The notes: generated from the letters alone by a model not told the origin. Shown: positions 47,151 to 54,883, counted from the first letter of the stretch. The stretch: DNA of 64,000 nucleotides from Ochrobactrum teleogrylli (GCF_006376685.1 NZ_VEWL01000005.1:124001-188000); one strand, 5' to 3'. Numbers and translations: made by a program.

Positions 47151-47801
47151 TCAGGAATTGCCCTTGAGGCGTGCATTGCAAAGGCTGTAATAGCCGCCGC
47201 CCTTCTGCACCCACTTCAGGCCGCCAAGTGCATTGGCATCCTTCAATGCGTGATACTGCTCAAGGCAGGTGTGCATGCGCGCCTTGCCAGCCGATTCATT
47301 CGAATATTTCGCAGAAACGGCAGTTGGGAACTTCACGCCCTTTGGAGCCGCGACGGTTGGTGCAGCAGGTTCGCTATTGCCATCCGTGCTGAGCGCAACC
47401 GGATCGGCACCAGCGCCGCATTCGGCCTTACGGAAATCGTTCCACTTCACGCCACCATCTGTGCCTGCGTCCTTGGCAGCCTGATATTTGGCGCTGCACT
47501 GCTTCATCGTCAGGCCCTTGGCGCTGTCATCAGCGGCAGGAGCTGCCGTTTTTGCAGCCTTGGCGGCTGGCGCTGCTGCGGCAGGTGCCGCCGGAGCAGC
47601 TGCGGTATCGTCGTCGCCGCACTGCGCTTTGCGGAAGTCGTTCCACTTCAGATTGCCGAGCGTTCCGGCGTCTTTGGCGGCCTGATACTTGGTGCTACAT
47701 TCCTTCATCGTCAACGCGCTTGCAGGCGACGAGAAGGTAAAAGCCGCTGCACCCATAATGATGGCGGTGCCTGCCAAAGCTGTGATGGTTCGAATGGACA
47801 T
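47151..47801 (-). CDS. Exported PsiF-like triple-repeat protein
   Basis: A 216-aa exported protein. Signal peptide (ITALAGTAIIMGAAAFTFSSPASA), then three copies of a ~30-residue repeat of the form MKxCSxKYQAAKDAGTLGxLKWNDFRKAxC at residues about 32-61, 98-128 and 176-208, each with two Cys likely to form a disulfide. The linkers are Ala/Pro-rich. This pattern is common in Rhizobiales periplasmic proteins of unknown function. The two-hairpin element lies just beyond its stop codon. It is divergent from a P-loop kinase-like gene. Confidence 0.82.
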   Translation of the reverse strand: MSIRTITALAGTAIIMGAAAFTFSSPASALTMKECSTKYQAAKDAGTLGNLKWNDFRKAQCGDDDTAAAPAAPAAAAPAAKAAKTAAPAADDSAKGLTMKQCSAKYQAAKDAGTDGGVKWNDFRKAECGAGADPVALSTDGNSEPAAPTVAAPKGVKFPTAVSAKYSNESAGKARMHTCLEQYHALKDANALGGLKWVQKGGGYYSLCNARLKGNS

Positions 47802-48151
47802 TGCGTCACTCCCTATCGAATACGGCCCCTTGGATCGCGAGACACCGGATTGATGCTTCCCGACCGATCTCTATTGCATATGCAGGGATTCTATATTCCT
47901 CAGCATATGCCGGAATTAAGAAGAACGCAGGCCCAACCTGTTGCTCCTGTTCATTCCTTTTCCGCGCCAACATTGCTCCTGGCAAAATTGACTGTCAATC
48001 GTTTGCTTAATATTACAGGCTCTGGCAATACAAATTTTCTAACGATCATTTTCGGCCCGTTATGGTTACCACCTTCATAGTAACGACATAGTAACGTCAT
48101 CAAATTGACCCCATTCTATTTAAGCAGAAACTGCATTAAGGACGGTGGACG
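47802..48151. promoter_or_regulatory. Divergent control region, PsiF-like / P-loop protein
   Basis: A region of 350 bases without a supported gene. An imperfect inverted repeat with GCATATGC at both ends spans 47876-47910. A 10-bp direct repeat CATAGTAACG occurs at 48076-48085 and 48088-48097 (12-base spacing), 55 bases before the + strand gene; this could be an operator or chance. Confidence 0.4.
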
Positions 48152-48697
48152 ATGCCACAGCGTATCATGATTATCGGTGGCGCCGGTTCAGGAAAATCGA
48201 CGCTGGCGCGGGAACTGGGCCAGATGCTGGACCTGCCGGTCATCCACATCGACACCATCTACTGGCAGCCCGGCTGGGTGATGCGTTCGCTGGATGAAAT
48301 CGCGCGTCTGACAAAGGAAGCGGCGGATGGCGAGGCTTGGGTCTTTGAAGGCAATCATAGCCATACCATGCCCTATCGCGCCTCACGCGCCGACATGCTC
48401 ATCTTTCTCGACATTTCGACGGGCCGCCGCCTCTGGCGGGTCATCAGGCGCATCGCGAAATATCATGGCCGCACCCGACCGGATATGGGCGAAGGCTGCC
48501 CGGAGCGTTTTGACTGGGATTTCATCAAATGGGTGGTCGATTATCGCAAAAATGGGCGGATTCGCGCCGTGAAATTCATGGAAGAGCCCCCAAATCACCT
48601 CATAAAGCGCCATTTACGCGAGCCCCGCGAAGTGGACGCTTTTCTCGACAGCATTCGTCGCGAAACAAAACAAAAGCAAACCAACCATAAAAAGTAG
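48152..48697 (+). CDS. P-loop NTPase, adenylate-kinase-like (FlaR/topology modulation type)
   Basis: A 181-aa protein. The Walker A motif IIGGAGSGKSTLAREL is at residues 7-22; HIDTIYWQPGWV and VFEGNHSHTMPYRA match the family sometimes named DNA topology modulation protein FlaR. The fold resembles nucleotide kinases. The substrate is unknown; the FlaR name is historical. The C-terminus is basic (RRETKQKQTNHKK). It is separated by 222 bases from the YitT gene, which has its own leader. Confidence 0.82.
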   Translation: MPQRIMIIGGAGSGKSTLARELGQMLDLPVIHIDTIYWQPGWVMRSLDEIARLTKEAADGEAWVFEGNHSHTMPYRASRADMLIFLDISTGRRLWRVIRRIAKYHGRTRPDMGEGCPERFDWDFIKWVVDYRKNGRIRAVKFMEEPPNHLIKRHLREPREVDAFLDSIRRETKQKQTNHKK

Positions 48698-48770
48698 CGA
48701 GCCGATAAAGGCAGGCGTAAAATAGCAATATTGCAAATGATGCCAAGGCGCTCTGGCACTGCTATATTCC

Positions 48771-48848
48771 ATGCGTCTCCCAAGACTTGACGCTCGTGTA
48801 CGATCATCGCAACAACGACCCTATCGGCACAGCGCAATCATCTGTTAA
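48771..48848 (+). CDS. Putative 25-aa arginine-rich leader peptide of yitT
   Basis: A 25-codon frame ending 71 bases before the YitT start. It begins MRLPRLDARVRSSQ and ends QRPYRHSAIIC, with six Arg codons in 25. The stop (48846-48848) is 6 bases before a GC-rich hairpin followed by TTTT. The position and composition are typical of ribosome-stalling leader peptides. No good ribosome site is seen; CTATAT 4-9 bases upstream of ATG could be a -10 box, giving an almost leaderless transcript. Confidence 0.5.
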   Translation: MRLPRLDARVRSSQQRPYRHSAIIC

Positions 48849-48852
48849 ACGA

Positions 48853-48900
48853 GCGCCGGACCCAATCCGGCTTTTGACTTTTGAGCCGGTTTCCCGGCTC
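48853..48900 (+). promoter_or_regulatory. Attenuator-like set of alternative hairpins before yitT
   Basis: Hairpin A: GCCGGA/TCCGGC with 5-base loop (48855-48871), followed by TTTTGACTTTT, a terminator form. Hairpin B: CCGGCT (48867-48872) can instead pair with AGCCGG (48884-48889). Hairpin C: GAGCCGG (48883-48889) pairs with CCGGCTC (48894-48900). A and C can coexist and B excludes both. With the upstream Arg-rich leader this resembles transcription attenuation; hairpin C is just before the YitT ribosome site (CTGGAG). Confidence 0.5.
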
Positions 48901-48919
48901 TCGCTGCTGGAGTCCGAAC

Positions 48920-49573
48920 GTGGCCAATATCGCAGATAGCGCCGCTCCGCTTGCCGGTGTGCCCAATACAATGAGCCACGACCGTCATCGCCTCTACGAA
49001 GACGCGATGGCCATGCTCATTGGCACGTCGTTCATCGCGCTCGGAATCAATCTCTACAGTCATGCAACTTTGATGACCGGCAGCACCGCCGGTATCGCCC
49101 TTCTCATTCACTATGCGACGGGCACAAATTTCGGCCTTCTCTATTTCCTGATCAACCTGCCGTTCTATTATTTTGCCATCCGGCGCATGGGATGGCCATT
49201 CACGATCCGCACCTTCGTTGCGGTCGGCATGTTGTCGGGTTTTGCATGGCTGATACCGCAGAGCGTCGATTTCAGCACGGTCAATCCGCTGTTTGCAGCG
49301 CTGATGGGCGGCACCTTGATGGGAATGGGTGTGTTGGCACTTTTCCGCCACCGCTCCGGCGTCGGCGGCGTCAATATTCTGGCGCTCTATCTCCAGGACG
49401 CTTATAAAATTCGGGCGGGCTGGTTTCAGCTCGGCCTTGATCTGGTGATCATGCTGGCATCACTGTTCTTCATCCCGTGGCAGAACATGGCGCTGTCCCT
49501 GCTGGGCGCAGTGGCGATGAACCTCATCATCGCGATCAATCACAAGCCGGGCCGCTATCTCGGCATGAGCTGA
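48920..49573 (+). CDS. YitT-family membrane protein
   Basis: A 217-aa inner-membrane protein with five or six helices. Features of the YitT group: ALGINLYSHATLMTGSTAGIAL, LLYFLINLPFYYFAIRRMGW, ALMGGTLMGMGVLALFRHRSG and a terminal LIIAINHKPGRYLGM. Transport function is assumed but not proven. The GTG start at 48920 has CTGGAG at good spacing; an ATG at 48971 has no ribosome site. A leader peptide and alternative hairpins precede it, suggesting amino-acid or translation-dependent control. A symmetrical terminator follows. Confidence 0.82.
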   Translation: MANIADSAAPLAGVPNTMSHDRHRLYEDAMAMLIGTSFIALGINLYSHATLMTGSTAGIALLIHYATGTNFGLLYFLINLPFYYFAIRRMGWPFTIRTFVAVGMLSGFAWLIPQSVDFSTVNPLFAALMGGTLMGMGVLALFRHRSGVGGVNILALYLQDAYKIRAGWFQLGLDLVIMLASLFFIPWQNMALSLLGAVAMNLIIAINHKPGRYLGMS

Positions 49574-49576
49574 TGC

Positions 49577-49606
49577 ACAAAAGCCGCCTTCGAAGGCGGC
49601 TTTTGT
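49577..49606. terminator. Bidirectional terminator yitT / Sel1-like gene
   Basis: ACAAAAGCCGCCTT and its complement form a 30-base perfect palindrome-like hairpin centred on TTCGAA, with T-rich sequence on both exits. It separates two convergent genes. Confidence 0.88.
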
Positions 49607-49629
49607 TTCCGGTCATGACTTTCGCAGTA

Positions 49630-49887
49630 TCAGTGCGTGGTCATCCATTCGCGTGCATCGCGAAGGGCTGCAGCCAGTTCAGTCTTGCTCATTGTAGCGG
49701 CAACCTGATTGCGCATCCGGGCGGCCTTCTCGTTGCCGCGAATGGCAGCGATGTTGAGCCACTTATGGGCTGCGACCACGTCGATCTCGCAATCACGACC
49801 GATTGCAAACTTCATGCCCATTTCCAGAAGAATGCGGTCCTGCGAGGCGATCTTTTGCTGCTGCGTAAAGCTCTGAAACTGTGCCAT
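49630..49887 (-). CDS. Small Sel1-like repeat protein
   Basis: An 85-aa protein with no signal peptide. The middle segment (EMGMKFAIGRDCEIDVVAAHKWLNIAAIRGNEKAARMR) resembles a single Sel1-type tetratricopeptide-like repeat. A ribosome site AGGGA lies 9 bases upstream of the ATG. Small single-repeat proteins of this kind occur in Rhizobiales; no function is known. It is monocistronic, ending at a bidirectional terminator. Confidence 0.8.
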   Translation of the reverse strand: MAQFQSFTQQQKIASQDRILLEMGMKFAIGRDCEIDVVAAHKWLNIAAIRGNEKAARMRNQVAATMSKTELAAALRDAREWMTTH

Positions 49888-50465
49888 TTTTCTTTGTCCC
49901 TGTTAAATCCCGAGAACCGTCCGGTCTTTCTTTCGTGGCGGTTGCTACCGCTTTGAAAACGCCGTCTCTGTCGTTCCGTTCATGATGTCGAGAATAGAGC
50001 TCAGGGCTGAAATGCGCGTTAAACCAGATGCTTAACGTCTGACCAACAAAATCCCAACAAGGTGTAAACTTGGGATTTTGTTAAACATCCAAGCCTCGCG
50101 GATTGCTGGGTTTTTCCAAAAATTCAATTCAAATCCGCTCGGTGCATGGAAACCGGATGATAACCATAGGACAAACGCTGTCCGTCGGATTGGTGCATTT
50201 CGACGTTTACACATGCGCAGAGAATCCCTTCACCAACGCTCCCGCGAGAGTGAAAATTCCACTTCCGCTCTTGCGAAATCTCGTTTACGTTTACGTTTGC
50301 GTAAGTCGTGGCGATTGGGGGAGAACACTGTCGTCTTGCAAAACCGGCGCAATCCGAGGCTTTGCGATCAGGCAAAGGCCCCGGTTACGGCGACCACAGC
50401 AAATGAACGAAGCGGTTTGCGCCATATCCCGATGGAGCGGGACTGGCGCACATTGGGAGGAATGA
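49888..50465. other. 578-base intergenic region with an orphan hairpin
   Basis: No supported gene. A perfect 13-bp stem (AACAAAATCCCAA at 50045-50057 with 50070-50082, 12-base loop) ends in TTTTGTT, resembling a terminator of a small + strand transcript. A GTTTACGTTTACGTTTGCG run lies at 50283-50302. The downstream gene has a strong ribosome site (GGGAGG). Frames covering this region have poor coding composition. Confidence 0.4.
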
Positions 50466-50813
50466 ATGATCCGCACTCTTATTCTTGGAATGACACTTGC
50501 AGCCAGTTTCGCCGCGTCCGCCTTGGCGGAGGAAGGCATTGTGGGCAGCTGGAAGCGCCCGAACGGTACCATCATCAGCTATGCGTCCTGCGGCGGCAAC
50601 AAATTCTGCGGCACGGTCATGACCGGCGAGTACAAGGGCAAGTCCATCGGCACCATGTCCGGCACGGGTGGCAGCTACAAGGGCGAAGTCAACAAGCTCG
50701 ACGAAGGCAAGACCTATACGGGCAAGGCATCGGTGAAGGGCAACACACTATCGCTGTCGGGATGCGTACTCGGCGGCCTGATCTGCAAGAGCGAAAGCCT
50801 GACGCGCCAATAA
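50466..50813 (+). CDS. Exported DUF2147 protein
   Basis: A 115-aa exported protein. Signal peptide (LILGMTLAASFAASALA) then the DUF2147 core: GIVGSWKRPNGTIISYASCG, KFCGTVMTGEYKGKSIGTM, and a C-terminal GCVLGGLICKSESLTRQ with conserved Cys and positively charged end. The fold is lipocalin-like in the family; function unknown. GGGAGG lies 5 bases before ATG. An inverted GGCGGC-type hairpin follows (50836-50865), convergent with the GST gene. Confidence 0.87.
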   Translation: MIRTLILGMTLAASFAASALAEEGIVGSWKRPNGTIISYASCGGNKFCGTVMTGEYKGKSIGTMSGTGGSYKGEVNKLDEGKTYTGKASVKGNTLSLSGCVLGGLICKSESLTRQ

Positions 50814-50881
50814 TCGCGGCGGCAACAGTCACCAAACGAAAAGGGCGGCCTGAATAGCCGCCCTTTCCTTTTATTCCGCGT

Positions 50882-51589
50882 TTAGCGCGCTTTCTGGCCG
50901 AAGAGAATCTTCTGCGCTTCCTTGTCGTTAGCGAGATTGGATTTTTCGCGCTCTTCCTTACCGACAAGCAGACCGCGCGCGACGGCCGGACGCGCGTTCA
51001 TGGTTTCATGCCAGCGCTTCACGTTCGGGAAATCATCGAGGTTCTGCTCGTAGTTCTTGAAAGCATTCACCCAGCCGATACTGGCCATATCCGCGATGGA
51101 ATATTCGCCGGTGATATAATCCTTGCCTTCGAGCTGACGGTTCAGCACGCCATAAAGACGGTTGACCTCATTGGTATAGCGGTCGATGCCATACTGCACC
51201 TTTTCCGGCGCATAGAGACGGAAGTGCCCCGCCTGCCCGGACATCGGCCCCAGCCCGCCCATCTGCCACATCAGCCATTCGTCGACGGCCACGCGCTTGC
51301 GTTCGTCAGTCGGGTAAAACTTACCGAACTTACGTCCAAGATATTGGAGAATAGCGCCGGATTCGAAAACCGAGATCGGTTCGCCGCCCGGACCTTCAGG
51401 ATCGATGATAGCTGGCATGCGGTTGTTTGGGGCAATCTTCAAGAAGTCCGGTTTGAACTGGTCGCCCTTGCCGATATTGACATATTTGACCTCGTAAGGA
51501 ACGCCCAGTTCCTCCAGCATGATGCTGATTTTGACGCCATTCGGCGTTGGCCAATAGTACAGCTCGATAGGCTTTGTCTGTTCAACCAT
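50882..51589 (-). CDS. Glutathione S-transferase (YfcG/YghU type)
   Basis: A 235-aa GST-fold protein. The thioredoxin-like domain begins IELYYWPTPNGVKISIMLEELG; the glutathione-binding segment includes NRMPAIIDPEG and SVFESGAILQYLGRKFG. The C-terminal helical domain has YSIADMASIGWVNAFKNY. The TPNG start motif is typical of the YfcG/YghU group with disulfide-bond reductase activity. The start at 51589 has GGAGAAAG upstream. Divergent from the overlapping small membrane genes. Confidence 0.9.
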   Translation of the reverse strand: MVEQTKPIELYYWPTPNGVKISIMLEELGVPYEVKYVNIGKGDQFKPDFLKIAPNNRMPAIIDPEGPGGEPISVFESGAILQYLGRKFGKFYPTDERKRVAVDEWLMWQMGGLGPMSGQAGHFRLYAPEKVQYGIDRYTNEVNRLYGVLNRQLEGKDYITGEYSIADMASIGWVNAFKNYEQNLDDFPNVKRWHETMNARPAVARGLLVGKEEREKSNLANDKEAQKILFGQKAR

Positions 51590-51821
51590 GGGCTTTCTCC
51601 AACTCGTTCGAATGTGTGCAGCAGATTTGTGCGGGAGGCGTCCCGCGTTCCAATGATGGGAAACATAAGACCCATTTCGACAGGCACAAGACCAATCCGG
51701 CGCATTTAACGGAACATCAATATTTTTGAACCGCACATGAACGACCGTATCAGCTGCGGTTCAGGCGCGCTCGCTAAACTGGGCAACAACAAGGACGGAT
51801 TTGAACCTTTTGGGGGCTTTC

Positions 51822-51977
51822 ATGTTGCTCAGGCGCCTGACGATCGTTTGTCTGCTCATTGCCGGATTGGCGGTTGTCGCCGGCGTCTTCGCAGACAGGA
51901 AACACGATAGCTATCGTGACCAGACGATGTTCGGCCCGCTGGCTTCCATGCAGGTCAAGACGGGGAAACAGCCATGA
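51822..51977 (+). CDS. 51-aa membrane or secreted protein (first of a coupled pair)
   Basis: Begins MLLRRLTIVCLLIAGLAVVA: basic start, hydrophobic helix, then GVFADRKHDSYRDQTMFGP and a basic tail. Could be a signal-anchored protein with a short periplasmic part. TGGGGG lies 5 bases upstream of ATG. Its TGA overlaps the ATG of the next small gene (ATGA at 51974-51977). No family recognised. Confidence 0.6.
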   Translation: MLLRRLTIVCLLIAGLAVVAGVFADRKHDSYRDQTMFGPLASMQVKTGKQP

Positions 51978-52141
51978 CCAGAACCATTCGTTCCAGTGCC
52001 GCAATCGCGCTGCGCGTATTCCTATTCACAGCGATTTTCACCGGCCCGGCAGCAACCTTCGCCTATATGCAAATCGGCGAGCACACCAAGATGAGTGGCG
52101 TCGGCCTGGTGCTTTATGTCAGCCTGCAACGCACCGCATAA
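51974..52141 (+). CDS. 55-aa membrane protein (second of a coupled pair)
   Basis: Starts inside the previous stop codon (ATGA overlap), so translation is probably coupled. The sequence MTRTIRSSAAIALRVFLFTA begins with a basic end, then one hydrophobic helix (to about residue 32), and ends with a short polar/hydrophobic segment GVGLVLYVSLQRTA. The next gene, amn, starts 42 bases downstream. No family recognised; composition is normal for the window. Confidence 0.58.
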   Translation: MTRTIRSSAAIALRVFLFTAIFTGPAATFAYMQIGEHTKMSGVGLVLYVSLQRTA

Positions 52142-52182
52142 TCTGCTTCATTTTATGGTCATGGACTCTGCTATACTAAGCC

Positions 52183-53685
52183 ATGACACAGCGAATCGAA
52201 CAATCATTTCTCAATGAAATCAAAACGCCGTCGCCGGTCGAGCCGGAGGTGTTTACCGATGCGAGCGCGGCGGTTGCCGCGCTGCAAAAGCTTTACGAGC
52301 GCAATACGGGTTTTCTGCGCAATGCTTTCGAGAAAGTGGCGCGCGGGGAAATACGTGCCCAGCGATACCGCGCCTTCTACCCCGAGATTTGCCTTTCCAC
52401 GTCGAGCTTCGCGCATGTGGATTCGCGTCTGGCTTTTGGCCATGTTTCGACGCCGGGCGATTATTCCGCCACCATTACCCGTCCCGACCTGTTCGACCAT
52501 TATCTGACCGAGCAAATCCGCCTGCTGATGCGCAATCACGGCGTGACGGTTACGGTGCGCGAATCGTCCACACCGATCCCGATCCATTTTGCCTTCATGG
52601 AAGGCACCTATGTGGAGGCCTCGGTCGCGAGCGCCTTCCAGCATCCGCTGCGCGATCTGTTCGACGTGCCGGATCTGGCGGCCACCGACGACAAGATCGT
52701 CAATGCAGACTTTGAACCCGCGCCGGGCGAACCGATGCCGCTTGCGCCCTTCACGGCACAGCGCATTGATTATTCGCTGCACCGGCTGGCGCATTACACG
52801 GCGACCAGCCCGGCGCATTTCCAGAACTTCGTGCTCTTCACCAACTACCAGTTCTACATGGATGAGTTCTGCGCCTATGCCCGCGATTTGATGGCGCAGG
52901 GCGGCGGCGGTTACGAACAATTCGTGGAACCGGGCAATCTCATTACCCGTGCGGGCGAAACCGCGCCAAGCAGCGGCACCCCATTGGGACGCCTGCCGCA
53001 GATGCCAGCCTATCACCTGCAGCGCTCCGACCATTCCGGCATCACCATGGTGAATATCGGCGTTGGACCTTCCAACGCCAAGACAATCACCGACCATATT
53101 GCCGTGCTGCGTCCGCATGCATGGCTGATGCTCGGCCATTGCGCAGGCCTGCGCAACAGCCAGCAGCTTGGCGATTACGTGCTGGCCCACGCTTATATGC
53201 GTGAGGATCACGTTCTCGACGACGACCTGCCGGTCTGGGTTCCCCTGCCCGCGCTGGCGGAAATTCAGGTCGCGCTGGAAGAAGCGGTCGAAGAAATCAC
53301 CGGCCTCGAAGGCTATGATCTCAAGCGCATCATGCGTACCGGCACCGTTGCCACCATCGACAATCGCAACTGGGAACTGCGCGACCAGCGCGGCCCGGTG
53401 CAGCGTCTTTCGCAGGCACGCGCCGTTGCGCTCGACATGGAATCGGCCACCATCGCCGCCAACGGCTTCCGCTTCCGCGTACCCTACGGCACCCTGCTCT
53501 GCGTTTCGGACAAGCCACTGCACGGCGAGTTGAAGCTGCCGGGCATGGCGACCGAGTTCTACAAGCGGCAGGTGGCGCAGCATCTGCGCATCGGTATCCG
53601 CGCGGTGGAAAAGATCGCCGCCATGCCGGATGAAAGGCTGCATTCGCGCAAGCTTCGAAGCTTCTACGAGACGGCGTTCCAGTGA
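52183..53685 (+). CDS. amn: AMP nucleosidase
   Basis: Hydrolyses AMP to adenine and ribose 5-phosphate, regulating adenine nucleotide pools. The 500 aa match the Amn architecture: an N-terminal regulatory domain (residues about 1-190) and a C-terminal phosphorylase-like domain with ITMVNIGVGPSNAKTITDHI, LMLGHCAGLRNSQQLGDYVL and ALDMESATIAANGFRFRVPYG. The purine-binding Glu and Asp contacts are visible in DMESATIAANGF and CVSDKPLHGE. A pair of small membrane protein genes precedes it by 42 bases and may share its promoter. Octamer repeats follow. Confidence 0.95.
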   Translation: MTQRIEQSFLNEIKTPSPVEPEVFTDASAAVAALQKLYERNTGFLRNAFEKVARGEIRAQRYRAFYPEICLSTSSFAHVDSRLAFGHVSTPGDYSATITRPDLFDHYLTEQIRLLMRNHGVTVTVRESSTPIPIHFAFMEGTYVEASVASAFQHPLRDLFDVPDLAATDDKIVNADFEPAPGEPMPLAPFTAQRIDYSLHRLAHYTATSPAHFQNFVLFTNYQFYMDEFCAYARDLMAQGGGGYEQFVEPGNLITRAGETAPSSGTPLGRLPQMPAYHLQRSDHSGITMVNIGVGPSNAKTITDHIAVLRPHAWLMLGHCAGLRNSQQLGDYVLAHAYMREDHVLDDDLPVWVPLPALAEIQVALEEAVEEITGLEGYDLKRIMRTGTVATIDNRNWELRDQRGPVQRLSQARAVALDMESATIAANGFRFRVPYGTLLCVSDKPLHGELKLPGMATEFYKRQVAQHLRIGIRAVEKIAAMPDERLHSRKLRSFYETAFQ

Positions 53686-53689
53686 GGTT

Positions 53690-53802
53690 AGGGCAGTAGG
53701 GGAGTAAGGGAATAGGTGAGTAGGTCTTTGGGAATGCGGCCTCAGCACCAACATACTCCCGTACTCCCCTATTCCCTTATTCCCTTATTCCCCTACTGCC
53801 CT
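53690..53802. repeat. Head-to-head arrays of 8-bp AGGGCAGT-type repeats
   Basis: Left array, 53690-53721: AGGGCAGT, AGGGGAGT, AAGGGAAT, AGGTGAGT. After a 33-base centre, the right array at 53755-53802 carries six octamers on the other strand (complements read AGGGCAGT, AGGGGAAT, AAGGGAAT twice, AGGGGAGT, ACGGGAGT). The outer octamers are exact inverses. The two arms can form a long hairpin, possibly the amn terminator. AGGGCAGT is the unit of Brucella HOOF-Print VNTR loci (established). Confidence 0.85.
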
Positions 53803-53843
53803 CCTTCCATCATCACGCCGTAATCCATCCCTAAAGGCATCTC

Positions 53844-54857
53844 ATGTCGAAGAGCCGTGAGAATATCCCCTTCCTGTTGCTGCTTGCCGCTGTAGCGGTA
53901 TCCATCCCGCTCGTGCTGGGATTTCTCGGTGCGGTCCATCCGGCGCTCGATTCGTTTTCGCATTTTCGGGCACATCTCGCGGTTCTGATGATCGTGCTGG
54001 CTCTGCCGCTGCTGTTCACCAAGATGCGGCGCGAAGGTGCGATGTTGCTGCTGTTCGCCATCATGGCGCTCAGCACCACGCTCGGCATGGCGCGTGATTT
54101 TCTCAGCGGTACGGCAGGCGCAACCTCAGCCGAAGCAACAGGGCCGCGCTATAGCCTCGTTCAGATCAATCTGCGGGAGGACAATCCGGAGCCAAAGCGC
54201 ATCTTGCAAATGATCGCTCGCGAAAAGCCGGACATCATCACCTATCAGGAAGCCAGCGAGCAGTGGACGAAGTGGCTCGATATTCTCCAAGGGACTTATC
54301 CCTATCGCCTGCATTGCCGTAAGGATCCCCGCACTTGGGGCGTGGGTATACTGTCCCGCCGTCCTTTCGTTGAAGGCGCACAACCTGTTTGCATCGGTGA
54401 TGGCGTGCTCGCTATCGCCCCCGTCGATCTCGGCGGCACGCATGTCAACGTAGCTTCACTGCATTTTTCATGGCCATGGCCGCGCTGGCAGCCCTATCAG
54501 CTTGGCTTCATAGAGCCGAGCTTAAGGGAGTTGGCTGGGCCGACGATCATCGCTGGTGATCTGAATGCCGTGCCGTGGAGCAATACCGTTCGCCGGATTG
54601 AGGCCGCGTCGAAGACCGCACATATGACAGGCATCGGGGGAAGCTGGTTCCCGTCGTTCCTGCCGGTGTCGCTGGCGCCTTTTCTCGGCCTGCCTATCGA
54701 TCAGATTTTCACAAGCCCGGATATTGTTGCGCCCAGGGCTGCAGCCCGCGAAGATGCCGGGTCGGATCACCTGCCCGTTCGGCTGGACTTTTCGGTCCCA
54801 GCCCCGGTGTGCCCGGACGAAGACGAACCGGAAACGCAGTCCGTCATGCTTCAATAA
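53844..54857 (+). CDS. Membrane-anchored endonuclease/exonuclease/phosphatase-family protein
   Basis: A 337-aa protein. Three N-terminal hydrophobic segments (residues about 8-30, 40-57 and 64-80) precede a periplasmic EEP domain (residues 100-315). EEP residues are visible: QINLREDNPEPKRIL (Asn), DIITYQEASEQW (Glu), GPTIIAGDLNAVPWS (Asp-x-Asn) and GSDHLPVRLDF (Asp-His). The metal site therefore looks complete. Substrate unknown; related proteins include EpsC/ElsL-like phosphodiesterases. Terminator follows. Confidence 0.88.
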   Translation: MSKSRENIPFLLLLAAVAVSIPLVLGFLGAVHPALDSFSHFRAHLAVLMIVLALPLLFTKMRREGAMLLLFAIMALSTTLGMARDFLSGTAGATSAEATGPRYSLVQINLREDNPEPKRILQMIAREKPDIITYQEASEQWTKWLDILQGTYPYRLHCRKDPRTWGVGILSRRPFVEGAQPVCIGDGVLAIAPVDLGGTHVNVASLHFSWPWPRWQPYQLGFIEPSLRELAGPTIIAGDLNAVPWSNTVRRIEAASKTAHMTGIGGSWFPSFLPVSLAPFLGLPIDQIFTSPDIVAPRAAAREDAGSDHLPVRLDFSVPAPVCPDEDEPETQSVMLQ

Positions 54858-54883
54858 AAAAGGCGGCCAATGGCCGCCTTAAT
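54858..54883. terminator. Intrinsic terminator after the EEP gene
   Basis: AAGGCGGCC (54860-54868) pairs with GGCCGCCTT (54872-54880), loop AAT, with an A-run on the left and weak T on the right. It begins right after the stop codon and probably also serves the convergent ETF-QO gene. Confidence 0.78.

Noticed and set aside
50283..50302. GTTTAC-type short tandem repeat as a CRISPR or riboswitch
   Set aside because: Only three partial units and no spacer structure; likely chance in an intergenic region.
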